Shown here one piece after another: positions 16,920-25,508 of a DNA stretch of 36,283 bases (its first letter is position 1; each line of letters begins with the position of its first letter). Origin of the DNA: Planctomyces sp. SH-PL62 (GTDB taxonomy: Bacteria > Planctomycetota > Planctomycetia > Planctomycetales > Planctomycetaceae); contig CAMDEA010000084.1 in the NCBI GenBank assembly GCA_945893045.1, forward strand, positions 1 through 36,283. The letters run 5' to 3'. The translations under genes were made by a program, and so were the position numbers. Under the pieces are notes generated by a model. It saw only the letters and a list, made by a program, of their open reading frames with translations, had not been told where the DNA came from and searched no databases.

Positions 16920-18270
16920 ACCAATACCCAATGCGTTGCTTCGGAATTTGGACAACGCTCATGTCTGGCATCCATTCTGTCAGATGCGCGAGTTCGTCGC
17001 CGACGACGCGCCGATCATTGCCTCCGCGGAAGGCTTTGAATTGATCGACATCGACGGACGCCGTTATCTCGACGGCGTTTCGTCGCTGTGGTGCAACGTG
17101 CATGGGCACCGCGTGCCGGAGATCGACCGGGCGATCCGCGAGCAGCTCGACCAAGTCGCTCACAGCACGCTGCTGGGGCTGTCGAACGTGCCGTCGATTC
17201 AACTCGCGGCCGAGTTGGTACGCCGTGCGCCGCGTGGTCTGACGAAAGTGTTTTATTCTGATGACGGCGCGACGGCGGTCGAGGTCGCGCTCAAATTGGC
17301 GTATCAGTTTCATTGTCAGAAGCCGCGGCCCGAAGCGCGCGATCTGTTTGTCGGCATCGCGAGCGCCTATCACGGCGACACGGTCGGGACCGTGAGCCTC
17401 GGTGACATCGACGCCTTTCATCGCAGCTACGAACGGCTGCTGTTTCCGACGCTGCGAGTCCCCTGCCCTGCCGTCGCGTCGGCTACTGAGTCGTTGCACG
17501 AACTCGAACGCACGCTCAGCGAGAACGCCGGCCGCATCGCCGCGTTTGTGATCGAACCGCTCGTGCAAGCTGCCGCCGGCATTTTGGTGCATCCGCCCGG
17601 TTATCTGCGACGAGTGCGTGAACTCACGCGGCAGCACGGCATCTTGCTGATTGCCGATGAAGTCGCCGTCGGATTCGGTCGCACGGGGACGCTCTTCGCA
17701 TGCGAGCAAGAAGAAGTCGTTCCCGATTTTCTCTGCCTCTCGAAAGGGATCACCGGCGGCTATCTGCCGCTCGCCGCGACGTTGACGACCGACGAGGTCT
17801 ACGACGCATTCCTCGGCGAGCCGGCTTCAGGCCGGACTTTTTTTCACGGGCACACATACACCGGCAATCCGCTCGGCTGTGCGGCCGCGCTCGCGTCACT
17901 GAGATTGTTTGACGAGAACCACGTGCTCGACAACGTCGCGGAATGTTCGCGGCTGCTGGCTCGGCGATTGGACGAGATTCGCGACTGGCCGCACGGCGGC
18001 GAGATCCGGCAGAAGGGAATCCTGGTTGGCATCGAACTGCTCGCCGACAAAGCGACTCGTCAACCGTTTTCCCCGGCGCAACGCATCGGACAACAAGTCA
18101 CCCTGGCCGCACGGCGACGTGGTTTGTTTACCCGTTCGCTGGGCGAAGTGCTGACGATCGTACCCGCACCGGCGATGCCTCCCGAATTGGTCAGCCGAGT
18201 GTGCGACTTGTTGTTTGAGTCGATTCACGAAGTGGTCACGAATCAAACAGGCGAGCGGGGCGGCGCATAA
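16903..18270 (+). CDS. bioA: Adenosylmethionine-8-amino-7-oxononanoate aminotransferase (BioA-like)
   Basis: 455 aa from ATG 16903 (an in-frame TTG at 16882 would add 7 residues; neither has a clear ribosome site). Class III PLP aminotransferase: the opening D-N-A-H-V-W-H-P-F is the typical BioA N-terminus, S-D-D-G-A-T-A-V-E-V-A-L-K the cofactor phosphate loop, Y-H-G-D-T-V-G near residue 156, D-E-V-A-V-G-F-G-R-T-G with the PLP-ring aspartate (about D252), and L-S-K-G-I-T-G-G with the Schiff-base lysine (about K281). It should transfer the amino group of SAM to KAPA to give DAPA in biotin synthesis, in the cytoplasm. No other bio genes are next to it. Both ends sit in repeats: start in an inverted repeat, C-terminus G-E-R-G-G-A from a half copy of the family-1 palindrome. 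Confidence 0.87.
   Translation: MTNDQRPIPNALLRNLDNAHVWHPFCQMREFVADDAPIIASAEGFELIDIDGRRYLDGVSSLWCNVHGHRVPEIDRAIREQLDQVAHSTLLGLSNVPSIQLAAELVRRAPRGLTKVFYSDDGATAVEVALKLAYQFHCQKPRPEARDLFVGIASAYHGDTVGTVSLGDIDAFHRSYERLLFPTLRVPCPAVASATESLHELERTLSENAGRIAAFVIEPLVQAAAGILVHPPGYLRRVRELTRQHGILLIADEVAVGFGRTGTLFACEQEEVVPDFLCLSKGITGGYLPLAATLTTDEVYDAFLGEPASGRTFFHGHTYTGNPLGCAAALASLRLFDENHVLDNVAECSRLLARRLDEIRDWPHGGEIRQKGILVGIELLADKATRQPFSPAQRIGQQVTLAARRRGLFTRSLGEVLTIVPAPAMPPELVSRVCDLLFESIHEVVTNQTGERGGA
18250..18265 (+). repeat. Half copy of the family-1 palindrome at the end of bioA
   Basis: GGCGAGCGGGGCGGCG is identical to the first 16 bp of the arms at 8065 and 16768, and the preceding ACA also matches the 8065 copy. 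It encodes the last residues of the BioA-like protein, just before its TAA at 18268-18270. Confidence 0.75.
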
Positions 18271-18272
18271 AA

Positions 18273-18300
18273 AGAGCCGGACAAAAACTTGTCCGGCTCT
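18273..18300 (-). terminator. Intrinsic terminator of the metalloprotease gene
   Basis: AGAGCCGGACAA pairs perfectly with TTGTCCGGCTCT around a 4-base loop. On the minus strand the stem is followed by a T-run (complement of 18269-18273), so it ends minus-strand transcription from the metalloprotease; it may also slow transcripts of bioA from the other side. Confidence 0.85.
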
Positions 18301-18324
18301 GGAGGAAGTCAATGTAGATACGCG

Positions 18325-21276
18325 CTACTTCTTCTCTTCGCTTTCCGGCTTGGCCGGAACCGGGACGTAGGCCGGATCGATTGCCGATGCCGCCGGTTCG
18401 CGAGAATCCGGAGTCGGCTGGAAGGAGAAGATGATCGCACCACCGCCACCGCCAATGGAGTTGGCGTTATAGATGTACTGGGCGTTGATCGCCTTGGTGA
18501 TCTGCGTCTGCACCTTCTGCAAGTGAGCCGAGGTGTAGGGATCAAGGTTGGCCGGAGCCTCCTTCAGAATCCGCTCGACGCTGGCCAAAACCTTCTTCAC
18601 CTCGACCAGTGCGATGTTGGAAATCGCTTTGCTGGCTTCCGTGTCAGTAAAGGTGGCGGGCAACGTCAGCTCGATCAGCCGATCGAGATGCTCTTGCTGC
18701 AAGTTGCGGCGCAGGCTGCTGATCATCGGCACGCGCGGCGTGTGCGGCTTGTCCGGGTTCTTGTCGGTTTCGCGCCAGACGTTGGCGGTGAGGCCCGTCA
18801 AAACTTCCGGGATCGTGACCGCGTCTTGATCGGCGGGGACGGTCAACTCGTTGTCGTAGATGCGACGCAGCGTCGAAGGCCGCAACAGCGATGACATGAT
18901 CGAGGCTTGGAAGCCGGCGATCCGGTCGTTGATCGGCCACGTCGCGTCGGACGTGTCGAAGCTGTCGCCGTCGATCCACTTGTCCTTGGTCATTCGAGCG
19001 AGCAACGCCGGTGTCAGACCGAACGCGGCATCCTCGAACGTGTTCTCAATGGTGAACTTCAGCGCTTCACGCTGCATTGCGGCGGGGACGGGTTCGATCG
19101 GCGCTCGTCCGTTCTTGTCCCCCTTCTTGTCGCGATTCACGAACGCTCCGCCCAGCCAGTTGGCCATCATGCCGACCGACTGCATTTGCATGTTGAAGGT
19201 CAGCTCGTAGCCCTGTCGCGACTTGGCCCACGACTGCCCGTCTTTGACGAACTTGTCGAGGATTTTTTCGCGGTTCTTCTTAATCAGACGAATCTGATTC
19301 TGAGCGTAATCGAGCGGGTTCTTGCTGAAGTCGTACCGGCGAGCGAGCGGGTCCGGCCCCATCGTGTCCTCGTCGGTCGCGTAGGCCAGTTCCGGCTCGG
19401 CGACACGGTCGAGGATCGGCTTGAGGTCGGGCGCAAATGTGTAGCCGTATTCGATGGCCCACATGTCGTACGGACCGACGCCCGTCATCGACCAATCCCC
19501 TTGAGCCTTGTTGTTCGGATCAGCCGGGACGTGCATGTTGATCGGCAAGTAATCCATGACCGAGCCGGCCAGCGGCTTCTTGCCTTTGATTTCATCGCTG
19601 TTGATCTGGGCGAGCGTGTAGGCGCTCGACGATTTGAAGTTGTGTCGCAGGCCGAGCGTGTGCCCGACTTCGTGAGCCACCAATTCCGCCAGCAGCGGGC
19701 CGATAAATGTTTCCGGCATCCCATCGAGCTTCGGCTCTTCGGGAGCGGCCGGAGCACCCGGCGCGGCCGGTTGCTGATCGTTGATGCCGCCGAGTTCTGC
19801 CATGTCGAAGGTCATGCGAGCCATCGCGAGATCGAGCATCTTGGCTTGGCCGGCATTGCACATGCCGTTGACTTGGCTGGTGCGGCCGAGCAATCCATCA
19901 AACGGATCGTCGCCAAACAACGCGGTGCGATTCGATGCAAACGGATGCCCCGCGAACGGTGTGGCAGCGTCGCGTTGAATCTGCTGAGCGACGTGATTGC
20001 GTTGTGACGGCGCGGCGAGACGCACGCGCGGATCCCAATTTGGATGCTTCGCCAGCCAGGCGAACGTATCGGGATCGAAACCTTCCATCGCCAGTTGCGG
20101 CAGCACGTCGTTGAACTGACGGTTGAAATGCCGAATCCAGCCATCCGTGAGCACGATGTCGGCATCCAGGATTTCGCCAGTCCACGGATTGACGCGGCTG
20201 GGGCCGATCGCGGTGCCGACGTTGTTGTTCAGCCAGCGGATGAAGTTCCAGCGGACGTCTTCCGGGTCTTTTTCCATGTGCATCGGAGCGGTTGGATCCG
20301 CTTCTTGCTGCAAGACCTCGATGGCTCCGACAATGCCGACCTTCTCGAATGCCTTGTTCCAGTACAGAGTCCCCTCTTTCACCCAGCGGCGATAACGGAC
20401 GGGAGTCGTGTGCTCGATGATGAACGTGATCGGCTTCCTGGGCGGGCTGAGCTTGAGCGTCGGATCTTTCTTCTCCAGATGCCAGCGATTGACGAAGCGA
20501 ACGCGAGTGTCGTCGGTGACGTACTTCCCGTAGTCGCTGTAGCCGGTCGTGAAAAAACCGATTCGCTCATCGGCCTTGCGCGGCTGATAGGCCGAGTTCG
20601 GCGTGATCTCGCTGATCGAGTAATGCAGCGTCTGCAATTGGCCGCTGCCGCTGGGAACCTCGAACGCCACTTCGACGTTCTTGCTGAACGCCTTGGCTTT
20701 CTTGATCGTGACGATGTTCGGATTGCGAACGCCGGAAGCACCGCTGCGTCCGCCGCCGAAGAACAGTCCCGACTGGCCGATCAACAGACTATTGAGGTCG
20801 ATGATCGGCGAGCCTTCGGGGCTCATCGTGAGGATCGGCACTTCGGTGAGCAGCTTGTCGGTGAAGAGCCGGTTGACCGAGCTTTTCGATTCCGCATCTC
20901 CGCCCGAGCGAATATCGATGTTCGGGTCCATCAGCGCGAGGCGCTTGTCGTAGCGTCGCCAGTAAACGACGCGATCACCCGCTTGCAAACCGGCGAACTG
21001 CGCACCACTGGCGATCGTCATCGCCATGAAATACTTCTGTTGCAGATAGTCTCGCGGCAGTTCCGCTAGAACGTGGCCGTCCTTCGCCCGGACATACAAG
21101 CCGTACAGCGACGTGTCCCCTTCCGGAGGCGCGACCTTCTTGTAGTCCTTGAGCACATCCGCCGCCGGAGGAAACTCCGGAGGAGCCTGCGCTCGCACAT
21201 CACCGACGGCCACCGTCATTGCCAGCAGCAAGCCAGCCAGGCCGAACCAACCGCGTCGCCATTCAAAGGATTTCAT
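18325..21276 (-). CDS. Exported zinc metalloprotease, DUF5117/DUF5118 type (metzincin motif)
   Basis: 983 aa from ATG 21276; GAAGGTGAG lies just upstream, so the longer frame (to 21405) is not used. Signal peptide M-K-S-F-E-W-R-R-G-W then a hydrophobic core ending V-R-A-Q-A. The mature protein has the order seen in the DUF5118-DUF5117-DUF4953 family of Bacteroidetes and Planctomycetes. H535-E-V-G-H539-T-L-G-L-R-H545 is a complete metzincin zinc site (HExxHxxGxxH), followed some 40 residues later by a Met-turn-like S-V-M-D-Y. It should be a secreted or periplasmic zinc endopeptidase of unknown substrate. The C-terminus is Pro/Glu/Lys-rich. A strong hairpin terminator lies 24 bp after its stop. 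Confidence 0.88.
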   Translation of the reverse strand: MKSFEWRRGWFGLAGLLLAMTVAVGDVRAQAPPEFPPAADVLKDYKKVAPPEGDTSLYGLYVRAKDGHVLAELPRDYLQQKYFMAMTIASGAQFAGLQAGDRVVYWRRYDKRLALMDPNIDIRSGGDAESKSSVNRLFTDKLLTEVPILTMSPEGSPIIDLNSLLIGQSGLFFGGGRSGASGVRNPNIVTIKKAKAFSKNVEVAFEVPSGSGQLQTLHYSISEITPNSAYQPRKADERIGFFTTGYSDYGKYVTDDTRVRFVNRWHLEKKDPTLKLSPPRKPITFIIEHTTPVRYRRWVKEGTLYWNKAFEKVGIVGAIEVLQQEADPTAPMHMEKDPEDVRWNFIRWLNNNVGTAIGPSRVNPWTGEILDADIVLTDGWIRHFNRQFNDVLPQLAMEGFDPDTFAWLAKHPNWDPRVRLAAPSQRNHVAQQIQRDAATPFAGHPFASNRTALFGDDPFDGLLGRTSQVNGMCNAGQAKMLDLAMARMTFDMAELGGINDQQPAAPGAPAAPEEPKLDGMPETFIGPLLAELVAHEVGHTLGLRHNFKSSSAYTLAQINSDEIKGKKPLAGSVMDYLPINMHVPADPNNKAQGDWSMTGVGPYDMWAIEYGYTFAPDLKPILDRVAEPELAYATDEDTMGPDPLARRYDFSKNPLDYAQNQIRLIKKNREKILDKFVKDGQSWAKSRQGYELTFNMQMQSVGMMANWLGGAFVNRDKKGDKNGRAPIEPVPAAMQREALKFTIENTFEDAAFGLTPALLARMTKDKWIDGDSFDTSDATWPINDRIAGFQASIMSSLLRPSTLRRIYDNELTVPADQDAVTIPEVLTGLTANVWRETDKNPDKPHTPRVPMISSLRRNLQQEHLDRLIELTLPATFTDTEASKAISNIALVEVKKVLASVERILKEAPANLDPYTSAHLQKVQTQITKAINAQYIYNANSIGGGGGAIIFSFQPTPDSREPAASAIDPAYVPVPAKPESEEKK

Positions 21277-21650
21277 AAGCTCACCTTCTCGCTCAGACTT
21301 GGGGGACTTAGCGAACCACCTCTTCGGGGACATCCCGGAGCGTGCCGACTCAGCGCGGTGTGTTCGGATCGACGGGGACACCGCCAATTTGCCCGACCAG
21401 CACAATCGCCACAGGTTGCCAAGTTTAGCTGCGGTTCGGGCGATGGAAACTCAGCAGCCGGAGTTCGCGAAGATTTTCCAAAGTCGGAAACGATCCGCTC
21501 GATCAAACCAAGACGTTGCCGGAAAGCAACATCTAGAAGTAGAAGCCGTTTCAAAAGTAACCCGAAGCGTCAGCGAGGGTCGATTCCACTCCAGATTTCC
21601 CGACTCCCTCGCTGACGCTTCGGGTTACTTTTCGGGTCCTGAAACCACTT
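21277..21650. other. Intergenic stretch with no gene seen
   Basis: 374 bp between the metalloprotease start and the spherulin-like stop, both minus strand. It holds the family-2 palindrome (21539-21654) and presumably the metalloprotease promoter. No open frame here has coding character. Confidence 0.6.
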
Positions 21651-21654
21651 CTAC
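21539..21654. repeat. Family-2 palindrome, intergenic copy with nested outer arms
   Basis: Inner arms 21553-21579 and 21606-21632 are perfect inverted copies (27/27) with a 26-bp loop and a TTTT/AAAA edge on each side. Outer arms 21539-21552 and 21641-21654 match at 12 of 14. The same arm core (GTAACCCGAAGCGTCAGCGA) is found inside the SelD fusion gene at 28334-28360. The outer right arm contains the TAG stop of the spherulin-like gene. The symmetric T-runs would let it act as a terminator for that gene. Confidence 0.93.
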
Positions 21655-22517
21655 GGTTTTGCCAATTGCTCGCACGTCGCTTCCAGATGCTTTGAGACCA
21701 CATCCCAGGGGTTGTCTGCCTGGGGATCATTCGGTCGATACGGGTCTTCGGTGAGATAGACCCAACGGGCGTAGCGGCGAACCATCTGCAACGGCTGCGG
21801 ATCGAATTTCGCGAGGGAGTGGACCAGCACTGCTCGCGTGAATGGCGGATAGTCCGAATAGCCACCGAAGTAATCCCCCTTCAGCTTGGCTTCCGTCGGC
21901 CACGAGTCGGCTTCGTGAATGACGATCACGTCGGCCGCGTCCGCCGCGAAGTAACGGCCGGGAGTGTCTGCCCCCGGATTCGCGACCGTTGGCCAATAGC
22001 CTTGCTCGTGAGCGTACCGATTCAGCGTCACTTGATGTCCGGCCGCCGCGTCGGTGTCCTCGTAGATCATCTCGTCGAAGAAGATGCCGTGCGTGCGCGG
22101 ATAAAACTTTCGCCAACGGTCGATGTCCGCCTGCACGTCCGCGATCGGTCGTTTGCCGTAGCTCGTGGTGACATAGCCGAGCACCACGCAACCGGCTCCT
22201 TGAAGCCGGTCGATCGCCTTCGTGTAGTTCGCATCGACGTCCTGGCCCGGTCCAGACGCCGGGTTCACGATCACCCAAAACGGGACCGTCTCAAACCGCC
22301 GCTTCACATCCATCAGCCGATTCCAGGCGTCATTCTTGTGGATGTTCTCCGGATAAACATACATCGGCACGAGCACCCCTGTCCGCTCCTGCGCCCGACG
22401 ATGAAACTGGATCGCTCGCTCACGAAGCTGCACCGCTGTCGGCTCGTCCGCTCCGGCGGAACCGAATCCAACCAGCGCGACACCAAGCACGACAAATCTC
22501 CAAGAACGCCACAGCAT
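21651..22517 (-). CDS. Exported spherulation-specific family 4-like protein
   Basis: 288 aa from ATG 22517; AAGGGA lies about 6 bp upstream, and the longer frames (to 22550 or 22568) lack a site. Signal peptide: W-R-S-W-R-F then V-V-L-G-V-A-L-V-G-F-G-S-A-G-A-D. The mature part follows the Spherulation-specific family 4 pattern (TIM-barrel-like, glycosidase-related): G-V-L-V-P-M-Y-V-Y-P, W-V-I-V-N-P-A-S-G-P-G, V-L-G-Y-V-T-T-S-Y-G-K-R, D-I-D-R-W-R-K-F-Y and H-G-I-F-F-D-E-M. Relatives occur in slime-mould spherules, fungi and bacterial surface proteins; some related proteins act on polysaccharide, so a glycan-related role outside the cell is possible. The conserved Asp-Glu of F-F-D-E-M could be catalytic (inference). 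Confidence 0.78.
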   Translation of the reverse strand: MLWRSWRFVVLGVALVGFGSAGADEPTAVQLRERAIQFHRRAQERTGVLVPMYVYPENIHKNDAWNRLMDVKRRFETVPFWVIVNPASGPGQDVDANYTKAIDRLQGAGCVVLGYVTTSYGKRPIADVQADIDRWRKFYPRTHGIFFDEMIYEDTDAAAGHQVTLNRYAHEQGYWPTVANPGADTPGRYFAADAADVIVIHEADSWPTEAKLKGDYFGGYSDYPPFTRAVLVHSLAKFDPQPLQMVRRYARWVYLTEDPYRPNDPQADNPWDVVSKHLEATCEQLAKP

Positions 22518-22571
22518 CGCTCGTCCCTTCTTATTTCGGCTCTCCGCCATTCGTGTTGATTTCTGCAACCA

Positions 22572-22636
22572 GTGAGCCGCAAGGCGCTAGCCGCGGGTTG
22601 TTTTCATCGACCCGCGGCTCGCGCCTTGCGGCTCAC
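22572..22636. repeat. Inverted repeat, 27-bp arms
   Basis: Arms 22572-22598 and 22610-22636 pair at 26 of 27 positions, loop 11 bp. It lies in the 152-bp gap between the stop of the PQQ-type propeller gene and the start of the spherulin-like gene. Confidence 0.9.
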
Positions 22637-22669
22637 GAATTCGTTTACAATTCGGATTGCGGAGAGCCC

Positions 22670-23974
22670 TTATTTCCCAACGCAGTACAGGAACTTATCC
22701 GACCGAATCAGAAGGCGATTGCCGTCCACGGCGGGCGAGCCGTTGAAAATGCTGCCGTCGCGAAGATCGTTGGCGGCGAGTTGCTCGAACCCCGGCTTGG
22801 CGGCGATTACAAACGTGCGGCCGTCGCGCGTGAGGTAATACAGCCGTCCGTCGGCCAGCAGCGCGGACGAGTAAACCTGCCCGGCTCGTTCGAGACGCTC
22901 TTCATAGATGACTTCGCCGGTCTCGCCCTTCGCGCAGTACGCGACACCCCGGCTCTCGTGCATCCAATACAGATGCCCGTCGAGAAACACGGGCGACGTT
23001 ACGTTCGAGCCTTTAACGCTCGTCCACAACCGGTGCGTTTCGGTGACGTCACCGCTGCCGCCCGCTCGCACGGCGAGGCCCGCGACTCCGGATCGGCCTC
23101 CCAGGCAATACACGACTCCGTCCTGCTCAACGATGCTGGGGACCATGTACCAGCCGATATCGGTCTTGCACGACCACAGCCGTTCGCCGGTGTCGGGATT
23201 GAAGGCCAGCACGTTCCCTTTGGCAGCCACGATCAACTCCTGCCGCCCCGACTTCGCCGTGACGAGCACCGGAGTGTTCCACGATTGATTGATTCCTTTG
23301 GCTCGCCATTTCTCTTGGCCCGTCTTCCGGTCGAGCGCATAGAGCGATTCACTCTCGACACTGGCATTGATGAAGACCAGATCCTTGTAAAGCACCGGCG
23401 ACGAAGATGTCCCCCATTGATGCGTCTTCGATCCGACCTCTGTTTTCCAGAGTTCTTTTCCGTCGTGATCAAACGCGAAGACACCCGTCTTGCCGAAGAA
23501 CACATACAGCCGTTCGGCATCGGCGGCTGGCGTGTTGGCCGCGAAACCGTGATCGCGAATCCGATCTTCCTCCGGCAACTTCGCCGCGACGGCTTTGTCC
23601 CACACGAGGCTGCCGTCACTCCGCTTGAGCGCCAAGAGATGCCGCTTCAAGTTGTCCTGGCTGCCGCCCGACTCACCGGGGATGAAGAAGCCGGTGTAAC
23701 ACGTCAGATAGATGCGATCTCCAAACACAATCGGACTCGACGCCCCTGGCCCTGGCAGCGGCACCTTCCAAGCGATGTTCTCGGAGTTTCCCCAAGTCAC
23801 CGGCAATCCTTTCGCCGCGCTGGTTCCCATGCCGTTCGGCCCGCGAAACCCCGCCCAGTTCGGCTCGGCACCGAAGGCTGACAGTGACAGCGACGTTGCC
23901 AACAAGCACATGGCCGTTCGAATGGATGATTTACGAAAGGCATCCGACATCCAGCAACTAACAGTGTCATTCAT
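22670..23974 (-). CDS. Exported PQQ-type beta-propeller protein
   Basis: 434 aa from ATG 23974 with AAGGAA 7 bp upstream. N-terminal export signal with hydrophobic C-L-L-A-T-S-L-S-L-S-A-F-G-A before E-P. W-A-G-F-R-G-P-N-G-M-G is the usual start of the mature planctomycete PQQ-propeller proteins. Repeated blades carry the pattern A-L-D/K-x-x-x-G-x-x-x-W-K/R (L-L-A-L-K-R-S-D-G-S-L-V-W, A-F-D-H-D-G-K-E-L-W, A-L-D-R-K-T-G-Q-E-K-W, A-F-N-P-D-T-G-E-R-L-W), as in BamB and quinoprotein dehydrogenases. No dehydrogenase catalytic or haem motif is seen, so a binding or scaffold role in the periplasm is more likely than redox catalysis. Confidence 0.88.
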   Translation of the reverse strand: MNDTVSCWMSDAFRKSSIRTAMCLLATSLSLSAFGAEPNWAGFRGPNGMGTSAAKGLPVTWGNSENIAWKVPLPGPGASSPIVFGDRIYLTCYTGFFIPGESGGSQDNLKRHLLALKRSDGSLVWDKAVAAKLPEEDRIRDHGFAANTPAADAERLYVFFGKTGVFAFDHDGKELWKTEVGSKTHQWGTSSSPVLYKDLVFINASVESESLYALDRKTGQEKWRAKGINQSWNTPVLVTAKSGRQELIVAAKGNVLAFNPDTGERLWSCKTDIGWYMVPSIVEQDGVVYCLGGRSGVAGLAVRAGGSGDVTETHRLWTSVKGSNVTSPVFLDGHLYWMHESRGVAYCAKGETGEVIYEERLERAGQVYSSALLADGRLYYLTRDGRTFVIAAKPGFEQLAANDLRDGSIFNGSPAVDGNRLLIRSDKFLYCVGK

Positions 23975-24034
23975 CGCGATGTTCCTTGGGGAAATTTGTG
24001 TCTGTGGTCAAACTATTTCGACTGTATGACTTCC

Positions 24035-24208
24035 CCATCCGGCTTGCCCGGATGGTGAAAACGATGGCGAGCTAACAAGCAAGAATCCACCATCCCCTCA
24101 AACTCTTCCATTCCTCCGCCGAAGGCGGAGGAATGGGAGACTTTGGGGGTGTAGGTACGACGTCATCTAGCTCACCATCTTCTTCACCAACGGCACGAGG
24201 CCGTTGGG
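24035..24208. repeat. Three short hairpins between the propeller and beta-helix genes
   Basis: The 256-bp gap at 23975-24230 holds three perfect small stems: 24035-24042 with 24048-24055 (CCATCCGG), 24108-24120 with 24124-24136 (13-bp stem, GAA loop), and 24188-24195 with 24201-24208 (CCAACGGC). None has a following T-run, so they are not typical intrinsic terminators. The propeller promoter should also lie here. Confidence 0.65.
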
Positions 24209-24230
24209 GTCAAAAGTAAGACAGTCGAAA

Positions 24231-25448
24231 CTACGGAGCCAGTTCACTCGGCGCTTCAATCAACAGGTTGTTTGAGAACAGCACGTTTTCGCTTTTCGGC
24301 TGCCGCAATTCAACCGCCTTTGGCAAACTTGAAAACGTGTTGCCGGCGATCGTCACGTCGCGAGTCCCCTCCAACACGATGCCACCCGCCAGTTGATCGT
24401 TGACCTTTCGCTTGACCGCGCCCTCGCCGATGTAGCTGTCGCAAAAGCTGTTGCCGGTGACGGTGATGCGGCTGCTGTCTTGAGCGATTCGCAGGCAGCG
24501 CGTGTCGAGCTGCGGCGGTTGCGTACCGTCCTTCGCTTTCGTTGGCAGCTTCAGCAGCACGAATGTGTTGGCCGAGACCGCGCAGCCGTGAGCATCCACC
24601 AGATCAATGCCGCCGCCGTTGTGAGCGATCACGTTCGCCGACAGCGTGATCCCGTAGCAGTCGCGCGCCAGCACGATGCCTCGGCCGTCGCATTCCTCGA
24701 TCATGTTGCCGGAGACGACCGAGCCGTAGGTGTTCTCGATCACCACTCCGTCGCCGAGGTGGTCGTCCACGCAATTGCCGGTGAAGCACAGGTTGAAGCC
24801 GTCGAAGCAATGCAGCGCGTCGCGGTTTTCCTCGAACTGATTGGCCGAGACCACGATGTCATGACAGCCCGCCAGATTCAGCCCCGTCTGTTTGTTGTAT
24901 GTGATGAGGCAATCGCTGACGCGCGGGTCTTCGTAGCAACGGTCGAGCTTGATCCCGTCACCGCCGTGATGGCTGACGGTCACGCCTTGAAGGAAGATCT
25001 CATTGACCAGCAACGCCTCGATGCCGTGCCCGCTCTTCTCGTTCCCGGTGATCCGAAAATTGCTGAGCATCACACGCCACAGCTTGTCGTCCGCTTTGAC
25101 CTTCTCCCCGTCGGGATGCTTCACAACCAGCGCCGGTTGCCCGTCGGCATTCACGTTCTTGATATGCGTCGACGCGCCCGAACCTTGAATGAGCACATCC
25201 CCACGCGGCAACACCAGCGGCTGAGAAATCTCAAACGTCCCCGGTGGAATCCGCACGACTCCACCTTCCTTTGGCAGAGCATCGAATGCCGCCTGCAACG
25301 ACGGAAACTTTGCGGCATCAATCTCCGCACGAGCGCCTGGCAGAATCGGCTTCGCGGCCGACTGATTCTGCGTGGAATCGGAAGCGACGCCGAACCACAC
25401 CAGCGATAACAACACGACGGCCGAGGGAACGAAAACGCGAATCGACAT
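24231..25448 (-). CDS. Exported right-handed parallel beta-helix protein (NosD-like)
   Basis: 405 aa from ATG 25448 (GGAG 9 bp upstream); the frame extends to 25556 but that would overlap the divergent gene at 25509. Signal peptide S-I-R-V-F-V-P-S-A-V-V-L-L-S-L-V-W-F-G-V-A-S. The opening F-P-S-L-Q-A-A-F-D-A-L-P then G-G-V-V-R-I-P-P-G-T-F is the standard start of pectate-lyase-like beta-helices. Many N-x-I/V/F coil turns follow (S-G-N-M-I-E-E-C, S-A-N-V-I-A-H-N, A-G-N-T-F-S-S), as in NosD/CASH domains. Probably extracellular or periplasmic, binding or cleaving a polysaccharide; no catalytic set can be assigned. Confidence 0.85.
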   Translation of the reverse strand: MSIRVFVPSAVVLLSLVWFGVASDSTQNQSAAKPILPGARAEIDAAKFPSLQAAFDALPKEGGVVRIPPGTFEISQPLVLPRGDVLIQGSGASTHIKNVNADGQPALVVKHPDGEKVKADDKLWRVMLSNFRITGNEKSGHGIEALLVNEIFLQGVTVSHHGGDGIKLDRCYEDPRVSDCLITYNKQTGLNLAGCHDIVVSANQFEENRDALHCFDGFNLCFTGNCVDDHLGDGVVIENTYGSVVSGNMIEECDGRGIVLARDCYGITLSANVIAHNGGGIDLVDAHGCAVSANTFVLLKLPTKAKDGTQPPQLDTRCLRIAQDSSRITVTGNSFCDSYIGEGAVKRKVNDQLAGGIVLEGTRDVTIAGNTFSSLPKAVELRQPKSENVLFSNNLLIEAPSELAP

Positions 25449-25508
25449 GGTGGGACTCCAGAGAAAACGAGTAGCTGCCTCACGCTGACGAGGGTATCCT
25501 GCTCCGCC
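25449..25508. promoter_or_regulatory. Divergent promoter region
   Basis: The 60 bp between the start codons of the beta-helix gene (-) and the DUF1501 gene (+) must hold the 5' signals of both, unless the promoters lie inside the neighbouring coding sequence. No clear -35/-10 pair was recognised. Confidence 0.4.

Noticed and set aside
18907..20069. Long plus-strand open frames opposite the metalloprotease (also 20044-21069)
   Set aside because: Antisense shadows of a gene with an intact metzincin site; composition typical of the reverse frame in GC-rich DNA.
24393..25409. Plus-strand open frame of 338 codons opposite the beta-helix gene
   Set aside because: No motif, no ribosome site; the minus-strand beta-helix pattern explains the coding signal.
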